A stretch of DNA of 64,000 nt from Acanthaster planci (taxonomy: Eukaryota; Echinodermata; Asteroidea; Valvatida; Acanthasteridae): the NCBI RefSeq assembly GCF_001949145.1, contig NW_019091574.1, forward strand, positions 9,420 to 73,419, given 5' to 3'. The translations under genes and the position numbers were made by a program. Each line of letters starts with the position of its first letter. Position 1 is the first letter of the stretch. Positions 56,301 through 64,000 of this stretch are shown one piece after another. The notes under the pieces are model-generated. The model had not been told where the DNA came from. It was given only the letters and a program-made list of their open reading frames with translations, and did not search any database.

Positions 56301-59300
56301 TTGCTGAGTTCAAGTTACTCGGATTACAGCTCAGACGAGCATTGACAATTATTATGTACATGCACGTCCTACGTGTTCAGCACGTGTTTAGGTATCCTTC
56401 ATGTCGCTGCTGGAGTGAAAGATAGAGAAAAATCCGTTTTCCTTGCTAGTTCAGAGCATTGGAATTCAACGTCACTGCAGTTACATGGTCAGAGACGTGG
56501 GTACCCACAATAATGGAAGCTGCTGTATTTATAACCAAGCAAGGAAATTAACAGGTAATGGCAAAAAGGTCTACTGTTGCACTGACATACAGACAGACTG
56601 CCCGTTCTGGGACTGTTAGAGTTAATGAAGTCATGAAGCACAGTTTGTGTGTGGGGGTGCAGGTGTGTGTGAGTTTGTTTCTGTATTCAATTGGGGACCC
56701 TGAACAATAGAGGACAATAAGGTCCCTGATTGACAGAGGGTCCCCCGATTGACAACATGTACAAAACATATGGATGGTCTTCTAAAAAAGTTAAAGTACA
56801 AACAAAAGAGGAACAATAGGGGGTCCCCAGTTGCAGGCAAATACACACTTGTGTGTGTGTGTGGGGGGGTCCATGTACAGCTAAATGGTTCCGTCATCAA
56901 CATTCAGGTCCCCACATACATGTACTTCCCATTTTAGTGAGAACCCAAGGTTGCTACATGTATGCCATAAAATACATGTACACAAGTACACTATATGATT
57001 GTATCCAAGTTCTGATATCAGTTTTCCTTGCATCAACACATCAACTGGTGCACCTTTTTTTTAAACGTTTCCCTTTTGCGACGATACAGATGTTCATCGG
57101 CAGACGAGAGGAGTCTTCATCCATGTTAGATGTCCCTAGTTTCAAAGATGCCTGCAGTCAAAGCAAAAGAACTAAGCCACAGAACAATGAGAAGAGCTTC
57201 TTCAAAGTACTCGTAACAAGACTGTGTAAAAAGCTGCGGTCGACAGGAAGTCAATTTACTTGTATGTGTAAATGTAACTGCTATAAATTATTGAAAGACA
57301 ACTGCAAAAAATTGTCAATCTGGTTTGGAAGGATAGTGTAAAGTTTTCAGCATTCATAAGATCCCGATATTTTTAATTGATCCCCATATCATTTGAAGTG
57401 TCTGGAAATCTTCAGGACAGAAAAGAAGTTGGCAATTTTTATACGATACACTTAAGGAAAAATGCCCTAAGACATGAAAGCCGTTTGGCTTCATGTTTTC
57501 AAAACACAATTTGCATATTTCATTGTTATTCCCAAAAGACAAAAACATATTACTACTGGTTCACAGTGTTTGATTATTTACATGTTTATGTACACGTAAA
57601 TTGTTCAATTTCATTTGCTTCTGTGTATAGGCACCCTTCTTGTTGCTGCTGAAGTGAAACCTAGAGATAAATCTGTGCTCTATGTTAGTTCAGAGCATTG
57701 AAATTCAACATAGCTGCAGTTACGTACATGTAGATGTCAGAGGCTCAGGTACACACAATAAAGGATGTTGCTATACAACCAAGCAAGGATATTAACTGGT
57801 AATGGTGTAAAGGCCTACTGTTGCATTGACATATACATGTAGACATATTGCCAGTTCTGATTAACACAGTTATGAAGCAAAGTTTGTGTTGGGTGAGTTT
57901 GTATTACACATTCAAATCGTGGACCTATAACAATAGGGGACAATAGGGTCCACGGTTGCCAAAGAGTCCATGGTTGGAAAAGGGGGGGGGGAAATATGGG
58001 AGGTCTTCCAAAAAAATTGAAGTATGAACAAAAGAGGAACAATAGGGAGTCCACGATTGAAGGCGTTTACACACTTGTGTGTGTGCAGGCGTGGCATACA
58101 TACATGTAGTGTGGACCTCTGCACAAAAGAAGTCCACTTAATATAGGGTGCGACGGCATAGTGTGGACTCGGACACGTCCACACAATGTTCCCCCCCTTC
58201 CGAAAAACAGTTTCAGAGGCAATTTGGGGTCAAGGTTACCTGTGGCAAGATAAAGAGGAACTGTCCAGGGAATCACTATCAAAAATCCAGCTCGAAGGAG
58301 TTATCCTAGTTAGAGAAAAAGGAGCATTTTCTTCAAGTTTCCTTAACCACAGGAGAACAAAGGAAAGTCCACACTTTGTATGGAAAACAGGTATGTAAAA
58401 AAAAGTATGTTTTTGCATTCAATTGGGGACCCTGAACAATAGAGGACAATAAGTTCCCCCATTCACATAAGGTCCCTGATTGACAACTGGGTACAAAACT
58501 TATTGGTGGTCTTCTAAAAAAGTTGTAGTACAAACAAAAGAGGAACAATAGGGGGTTCCCATTTGCAGGTAAATACACACTTATGTGTGTGCGTGTGGGG
58601 GGGGCCATCTATGTACCGCCATCATGAATGGTGCCCTCCTCAACACCCACATGCCTGGTTCCCCACTTTAAGATTCAGGTCCCTATATACTCCCCATTTA
58701 ATGAGAACCCAAAAATACATGCACACATGTGCGATGTTTGTGTCCATGTTCTGACTTCAGTTTTCCATGCATCAACACATAACCTGGTGCACCTGTAATA
58801 AATATTTTCCTTTTTTGCGATAATACAGATATTCATCTGCAGAGACATGAAGGCAGTCTTCATACATGTTAGATGTCCCTGGTATCATTGAGGGAAATGC
58901 AGGTTGAACTAGGACTGATCCACAGAATGACAAGACCTGCTACATCAAAGTACTCGTATCAAGATTATCTAAAAACCTGCAATTGACAGGAAGTGAGATT
59001 TACTTGTATGTGTACATGTAACTGCTACAACTTATTGAAAGACAAATGCAGAAATTTTTCAAACTAGTTTCGGAAGAATAATCCAAACTTTTCAGCACTC
59101 ATAAGATCCCGATATTTTTAATTGATCCCCATGCTTTGCTTTGTGTGTGAAGGTATCGTTCCTGCTGCTGCTCAAGTGAAATCTGTTCTCCATGAGAGTT
59201 TCAAGGACGGGAATGTAATGTTACTGCGGTTACATGTACATGCACCCCTACCCAATATGAAGGAAGAAGTTGGGCAACCAATTGCAAGGAAAATAACAAG

Positions 59301-62300
59301 GTAATCAGTACTGAGAAGGCCTGCTGTTGGTATTGTATTCTGATTAAGGCAAATCGCTTAATGATCAACATTTTTTCCAGGCATCAACACATGAATTGAT
59401 GCATAATGAATATATTTTCCATTTTTAGATGACGCAGCTTTCATGTTCAATTTTTTGAATTTTTTTTCAACATACACTTAAATTCCACATTCAGAGTCTG
59501 TGCACTCACAGATTTGTCCATTTCAAATTCAGTAGGCAATAAGGAGTTGTACTTTTGAAGGAATTGTTTGAAACAATGTTTGTATTATTTTCTTGCCATC
59601 TTTGAAATCGACATTTCTTAGTTTGTATACACCAAAAAGATGACGTCATGATGTGATTTATTATTGATTTTTCAATATTTATTTTAGCCCACTTGCTTCG
59701 TACACGTTTTTGAGGCACTATTTTCATATCTTAGTAATTGTTGATCATCGTCAAACTTATAACTATGAAACGAAGATAATTCTAAATATTTACGTCATGA
59801 TGACGTCATCAAGTGATTTATTATTAAATTTTGAACATTTAAATATTCCGTTAAATTTATAAAAATCCACATAAAATCAACCATGGCCTCCCGCAACATT
59901 CTGTTTGTAGCAAGTGGCAGGATAAAATATGGTCTTGAATTCATCTCGTGTGGGTCAAATCACGTGACCCTTCCGGTCGAAACCGGAAGTGGCCTTCTTG
60001 TTTAAAAGTGGTAATAGGTATCAAGTTGTTTTCAACGGTGTTAGTCTGTTGGGTCATACAATTCTTCAATCATCTACTGATGACATCACCTAATTCTCGC
60101 GTGCCCTCTAGCAACAGGTTAAAAATTATAAAAAATGCATTTTGAATAGATGTCTGTGGTGAAGCTTGTCTGAATCGCCTGAAAATTGACCTAGATGACC
60201 AGCTTTACGCAGTCAACATGTGTGTGAAGTTAGGGACTGATGACGTCATCAGACCGGAAGTTACAATAAAACATTTTTTATTCTTCAAAATTCAGTAAGA
60301 AATCAACCGTAGGAGATATAAGTGTGAATTGTGCATGAAATGACAGCTAAAACATTGGAGTCAGCTGCATGAAGTGCATAACTGAAAGATCTTCGCTCCT
60401 CATTGCCGACCCCGAGTGATGATCAAGATAGAGGTCATCGATGTGCATGTCGTGACACAATCAACATTGTCAATAGTAAACTTGACAAGATTCTGGAGAC
60501 CCTTGCCACTATGGGGGACAAGATATCCAACCTGGAAACAAGCTTTCTGATGTAAGTCACACCGTCTCCACTCATGATCAGGAAATCAGTGAATTAAAGA
60601 CAAGCTTGAACATGATTGGCGATAAACACCAGGAATGTATTGGCCTTACCAACAACCGTGCTGACGGTAATTACCGATACATCTTTAAGCTCGAGGATCG
60701 CCTTGATGACCTTGAAAATCGAAGCAGAACAACATCGTGCTACATGGCATTCCAGAGGGGGCTGAAGATAGCTTAACTTGCGAGCAATTTTTGTCATATC
60801 TCTTCTGCAACCATATGAAGCTGGAGGGTGGCGACATAATTGAGATCGAGAGAACTCACCGTACCCCCACTCGACGGCACCTTGCTACCAGCTCTACAGA
60901 TAGCAGTGATCGGCCTGCAACACCCCGTCCCATCCACTGCCGACTTCTGTGTTACACTGATCGGCTATTCATCTTGAAAAATGCATCAAGAACACTCAAG
61001 AATAACAACTTCATGGGATATAACATCTCCATATCAAACAACGTTACAGCCTATGTTAACGACACACGTAAGCAACTTTGAGAAAGACTCCTGGCATCTA
61101 TTCGTAATGACGAGCGTGTAAGCTTCGCCTATATCCCTTGGATCGTGCCAGCAACCATCACGTACAAGCTCCATCGTGGTTCCTTCAAGACATTTCGTCT
61201 CAGGGAAAGTGTGATCGACCTGTCCTTCTGATGACATCTACAAGTTTAAGTCTGTAACTGCTTGTTATTTCTGGTATTTATAGTTTTGTTCTTAAATTTC
61301 TTTTTCCTTCATTAGTTCTAATTATGACTATCCTTAAATCATCACAATCATGCGACTTTTGGCTGTTTAAATACATGTATACCGAATTTCCTCCCGCTTT
61401 GATTTTGTTATCAAATGTAGGAAGTTTGGTATATCTAGATAGTACCAATATTTATCTGGGCCATATTCTGGCCCTTTCAACTGTTAGATACCAAGGACCC
61501 CTTCTCTGGAATCAAATCAGATCTTTTTGTCCAGTGACGACAATTGCAACTTGTAAAAGGCATTATAGGAAACTTTTATTAAACGCGGGGACTATTGAGA
61601 GTATGATTTCTTCTAAACAATACCAAAGTTGTATTTATACATTTTTAAACCTGTAATTAGGATTTTATGTGGTTGTTGTACACAACTATTTACTAACTTG
61701 AACTAATGAAGTCCATCACGCATTATTCTGTATTATTAATTTTGATATTTGTTTCTCTCAAGAATTGTAAAGTTACATATATTATCTTTGCAGAGGGCAG
61801 ACCCCGTACAAGCTTCAGCTTTTTGTCTGACCTCCCTCCATACTAGTTAAATCCCTTTTATTGCCTTATATTATTTAATTATGTATAGTATGGGTAATAA
61901 TTAAACCAAACCAAACCAGTGTACTTTTTCACACACGTGAAGCACCGCCGAAAAAAACCCTAAAATATAAATTGCCTACTAGAACATCCCAATCACAATA
62001 CTGTGTGTGCAGTGGCTACTGTGTGCGTGGATGCCCAATATCTGCCTGCAACATAGACAACACAGTGCATAGTCCATATACTCAGGACTTGGCAAAATAC
62101 TGAGCACGTGCTGCCCAGAGCAGATCGCAATGAATGGAACGCCAAAAGAGATAAATGTTTAAAATGTCTAATTTGTGTTTTTCTGCGATAATTAAAATGT
62201 TTTGTATTGTTTACTGTATTGTACATGTCTGATTGGGTTGAAATGTTGCAGGTAGTTAGGAAGGGAAGGTTTACAAAGGGAAATTGACCTCATGTGATGA

Positions 62301-63602
62301 CAATGGCATCAGCAGACGAGTCATGTGACATTAAAGGTGCATCATTTAAACTACTATATCTCCTGAAGTGTATGTCCAATTAGGTTCAAATCTTGCAGAT
62401 ATCTTGAAAAGGGAGTGCTTTAGAGGAATTTTGACCTCAGGTGATAATGACATCATCAGGACACAAGTCATATGACATTAAAGGTGCACTCTTTAAGGCC
62501 CCATATCTCCTGAAGTACATGTCCGATTGGGTTCAAATCTTGCATATATCTTGAAAAGAGAGTGCTTTAGAGCAATTTCTACCTCACGTGACAGTGGCGT
62601 CATCAGGTGCACATTTTAAAGCCCTGTATCTCTTAAAGTACGTGTTCTATCTGGCTTGCAGATACAGTAACTTGAAAAAGAGGGGTGATATTTACAAAAA
62701 ATGACTTGATGTGATGATGCTGTAGTTGTTCAAATGTACAAAAGAATGCAAAAAAGCCCTCTGTTCTGTTGGCAATCAGACACATAAGCTCTCGACCTTT
62801 TTTTAAATTCTGCATCATTATAACTCACATTTAAGCTGTATCTGAACAGGCTCAGGTACTGGATCCACTGAATCCAGGATGGCAATGAGGAAATATTGAC
62901 AAGGAGTCCACTGAAGACCTGAACAAAAAAGAACAAGTAGAAATAATGATACATAAGAGACAAATTTGTCATGTACAGTGCAGTAGAGTACTGTTATAAC
63001 CATTGCCACCTTCCACACAAACGGCGATAACAAAGTATACCCTTTGGAATTTGACAGTTTGACTCTGACAAATACTGCCACTCTGAAAACACATAAAACA
63101 CAAAATATTCTTAAACTGCCTCAAACAGGCAAACCTACCATATCGCACTTTGGCGCATGAAGTCAAATGTCCACGAAAATTCGTTTCAAATAAAATTCAG
63201 AAAGTAAAGACAGTGATGAAGATGCCTTTTTTCAGTCTTAATTTCAGCAAAGCATCCAAAAATCACCGAATGATCTCTTTAAGACTGTGCCATTATTTTT
63301 TTGCTCGGTAGTAGATTTTGGAGGATGCAGGAAGATTACTAGGAAAAGTACTACTCAACTTCATATTTGTAAAAACTTTCCAAAAGGAGTAACAAAATCA
63401 GGAATGGAAGCAATCAAAACCTTTATTAAAAAAAGGCCAGTTCTCACCAGCATAATGACATATGTCATGGAGATGAACAGTGTAGCAATGCTCTGTAATG
63501 TCACACTACAGCTAATGGCAAAGGCAAGACCACAAGCAGTAAATGTTGTTAGCACCAAGTTGAGCAGATACACGAAGTAGGCACTGGCTGTATGCTTCAG
63601 AC
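53213..63602 (-). CDS. ABCG2: ABCG2-type half ABC transporter, last four coding exons (5' part outside window)
   Basis: Minus-strand exons 63448-63602, 62829-62918, 53867-53931 and 53213-53360 join in phase with GT/AG introns and encode the C-terminal membrane domain. ABCG2 is a half transporter that dimerises in the plasma membrane and exports urate, porphyrins and many xenobiotics. Seen: a TM helix region (GLAFAISCSVTLQSIATLFI), the highly conserved VFSGLLVNISSLPSWIQWIQ, ALSVNELVGL, and QGIDYSHWGLWKNELALVIM leading into the last TM helix and a KYK tail. Order and spacing match vertebrate ABCG2. The ATP-binding cassette and first helices must lie beyond 64000. An ABCG2-like paralogue rather than the orthologue is possible. 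Confidence 0.92.
53867..53931 (-). CDS. ABCG2: ABCG2-type penultimate exon (extracellular loop 3)
   Basis: A 65-nt exon between acceptor ttgtttgccag and donor AATGAG|gtaggc, reading ALSVNELVGLTFSGEVNNVTM plus two bases of Arg. It aligns with the ALQHNEF... loop of vertebrate ABCG2, but no cysteine is present and the loop is about six residues shorter. An NVT glycosylation sequon is kept. Confidence 0.88.
54231..54268. repeat. Perfect palindrome, 18-bp arms, 2-base centre
   Basis: GGTTTCTTCAGGCTTGCG, AG, and the exact complement CGCAAGCCTGAAGAAACC. It stands at the tail end of the SINE and would form a stable hairpin. Confidence 0.95.
54231..54466 (-). mobile_element. tRNA-derived SINE in the ABCG2 intron
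   Basis: Read on the minus strand: GGGGAGTCGGGTTGGCCTAG TGGTT head with box A-like TTGGCCTAGTGG, box B GGTTTGAATCC, then a body with GGGGTTTTCCTCCCACCTCT and GAAACTGTAACTGC. It ends at a perfect 38-base palindrome (54231-54268). Box B is intact; the anticodon region is not tRNA-like. Confidence 0.75.
54467..56390. other. ABCG2 intron sequence; no further exon recognised
   Basis: Short frames only. The exons on both sides join in phase, so no coding exon is needed here. Confidence 0.5.
56688..56833 (+). mobile_element. 146-bp MITE, copy A
   Basis: Terminal inverted repeats CAATTGGGGACCC ... GGGGTCCCCAGTTG. The body includes CCTGAACAATAGAGGACAAT and AAAGAGGAACAATAGGGG. Confidence 0.8.
57913..58059 (+). 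mobile_element. 147-bp MITE, copy B with altered ends
   Basis: Same body as copies A and C, but both ends read CAAATCGTGGACC ... GAGTCCACGATTG, so the two termini have changed in matching fashion. Confidence 0.75.
58420..58565 (+). mobile_element. 146-bp MITE, copy C
   Basis: CAATTGGGGACCC at left, GGGGTTCCCATTTG at right, body nearly the same as copy A. Confidence 0.8.
59638..60383 (+). mobile_element. TGACGTCA-rich repeat copy 2, left part
   Basis: Collinear with 26595-27320: GATGACGTCATCAAGTGATT, CGGTCGAAACCGGAAGTGG, CTGATGACGTCATCAGACCG, ending GCTGCATGAAGTGCATAA, where an L1-like LINE interrupts it. Confidence 0.8.
60384..61916 (+). mobile_element. Internally deleted L1-like LINE (ORF1 joined to the ORF2 tail)
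   Basis: Contains ORF1 (60400-61236), then a short frame with the C-terminal ORF2 signature STVRYQGPLLWNQIRSFCPV (61480-61545), then a 3' region with CAGCTTTTTGTCTGACCTCC and a tail AAACCAAACCAAACC. The endonuclease and RT are missing. It sits inside the TGACGTCA-rich repeat, so it inserted later. Confidence 0.82.
60400..61236 (+). pseudogene. LINE ORF1 protein (coiled coil plus RRM, Transposase_22 type)
   Basis: Across three frames: NSKLDKILETLATMGDKISN (coiled coil), STHDQEISELKTSLNMIGD, FKLEDRLDDLENRS, then NNIVLHGIPEGAEDSLTCEQ, IIEIERTHRTPTRR, PIHCRLLCYTDRLFILKNAS and YNISISNNVTAYVNDTRKQL. After an in-frame TGA (61079-61081) it continues ERLLASIRNDERVSFAYIPW to a second TGA at 61229-61231. 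These are the marks of L1-type ORF1, an RNA-binding trimer. Two frameshifts (near 60550 and 60725) and one stop break it. Confidence 0.85.
61917..62795 (+). mobile_element. TGACGTCA-rich repeat copy 2, right part with ~147-bp tandem units
   Basis: Continues the repeat after the LINE: CGCCGAAAAAAACCCTAAAATATAAATT-type junction (shown here by its first words), GCCCAATATCTGCCTGCAAC, then units starting near 62287, 62435 and 62581. Units contain GACCTCA.GTGAT and ATATCTCCTGAAGT. It ends ATCAGACACATAAGCTCT, parallel to 28285-28300. TGACGTCA is partly decayed here (TGACATCA, TGGCGTCA). Confidence 0.78.
62829..62918 (-). CDS. ABCG2: ABCG2-type exon (VFSGLLVN block)
   Basis: Acceptor tttttgttcag and donor AAT|gtgagtta enclose exactly 30 codons: VFSGLLVNISSLPSWIQWIQ and YLSLFRYSLN. 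This is the most conserved part of the ABCG2 membrane domain. Confidence 0.95.
63448..63602 (-). CDS. ABCG2: ABCG2-type exon (TM region before VFSGLLVN)
   Basis: Acceptor gtaatgaccag; two bases finish a codon, then LKHTASAYFVYLLNLVLTTF, TACGLAFAISCSVTLQSIAT and LFISMTYVIML, followed by donor CTG|gtgagaac. Matches the FYSFLFSMM...FVFMM segment of ABCG2. Confidence 0.93.
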
Positions 63603-63974
63603 CTGGTCATTACAAAGAAAACTGATATTAGATAACATTATTACTCCTGATCTACAGTTTATCATCAATTTGGTATCTGCTTATTACTTCCCAATAAAGC
63701 AAACACCGACCCAGGTTAGGCAGCTTCATGAATGTCACATCAACAACACAACCTTACGACATGAGGTGAATGGCCTCACCTTTCCAATGAATGTGCACAA
63801 AACCTACAGCATTAGACCTCAGATTGGTGGATGCCAATGACATAAATGTTTTACTACAATTCTTCACAGATTCCAAAAGGCTTAATTCTTTGCCTAGAAT
63901 TAGAAGACATAACTGCTGTGGTTGCCGTGCTCACACACAGGTTGTACACACACAGACAAGTGTGTATTTGCCTG

Positions 63975-64000
63975 CAACTGGGGACCCCCTATTGTTCCTC
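63975..64000 (-). mobile_element. MITE copy D, cut by window end
   Basis: CAACTGGGGACCCCCTATTG is the inverted form of the right end of MITE copy A. It lies in the next ABCG2 intron. Confidence 0.75.

Larger units (their letters stand above)
56390..59420. repeat. Diverged segmental triplication within the ABCG2 intron
   Basis: Three segments share the same words in order: CTGCTGGAGTGAAAGATAGA (56408), CTGCTGAAGTGAAACCTAGA (57645) and CTGCTGCTCAAGTGAAATCT (59162), then TCAGAGCATTGGAATTCAAC-like sequence, GCAGTTACATG, CAAGGAAATTAACAGGTAAT-like, GCATCAACACATCAACTGGT-like, and CATAAGATCCCGATATTTTT. Spacings are about 1.2 and 1.5 kb. Frames inside, such as 56853-57341, are not supported as genes. 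Confidence 0.75.

Noticed and set aside
56853-57341. 162-codon plus-strand frame
   Set aside because: Spans a MITE end and a triplicated segment; the other copies of the segment do not keep the frame.

Overview
The window is eukaryotic: genes are split by GT/AG introns of 5-9 kb, overall AT-rich, and most of the DNA is transposable elements, foldback repeats and minisatellites. It suggests a marine invertebrate. An invertebrate deuterostome (echinoderm, hemichordate or cephalochordate) fits best, because TACATGTA and TAGGCCTA words are very frequent, short Ly6-type secreted proteins are common there, and the mobile-element mix (tyrosine-recombinase elements with an SGNH hydrolase, CR1/Jockey-like LINEs with a 2A-like motif, ISL2EU DNA transposons) is typical. 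The species cannot be fixed from the sequence alone. There is one 120-base assembly gap (10179-10298).

Host genes found by joining exons at splice sites, all on the minus strand: (1) one exon of an inositol polyphosphate multikinase (IPMK) homologue at 5977-6099; its other exons were not found. (2) A complete three-exon Ly6/uPAR (LU) domain gene, 37700 down to 25188, encoding 140 residues with a signal peptide, 12 cysteines and a GPI-type tail; the three exons are in phase. (3) The last four coding exons of an ABCG2-type half transporter, 63602 down to 53213, continuing beyond the right edge. Two unrecognised exon-like frames lie at 17924-18440.

Mobile elements by region. 1-2121: the 3' half of a decayed tyrosine-recombinase element, with recombinase, SGNH-hydrolase-like frame and an 85-bp-spaced array of dyad motifs. 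12.9-13.2 kb: LINE relic. 14.4-17.9 kb: a nearly complete CR1/Jockey-type LINE with only two visible lesions in its endonuclease-RT frame and a 2A-like motif at its start. 20.3-24.1 kb: foldback element with GTCG-rich arms. 26.6-29.8 kb and 59.6-62.8 kb: two copies of a repeat carrying ~147-bp tandem units with TGACGTCA; the second copy is split by an internally deleted L1-like LINE. 29.76-30.6 kb: inverted-arm element. 43.3-44.0 kb: RT relic next to a 5.7-kb ISL2EU-type DNA transposon (44047-49765) with terminal inverted repeats, a SWIM-YqaJ-PHD gene and a THAP-DDE transposase gene converging tail to tail. 51.2-51.8 kb: tandem tRNA-derived SINEs. 54.2-54.5 kb: another SINE. 56.4-59.4 kb: a segmental triplication with 146-bp MITEs.

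The three host genes have no evident functional link. The repeats matter to them mainly as intron filler: both copies of the TGACGTCA-rich repeat sit inside introns (Ly6 intron 2 and the 8.9-kb ABCG2 intron), and a 37-40-bp minisatellite lies immediately 3' of the ABCG2 stop codon.
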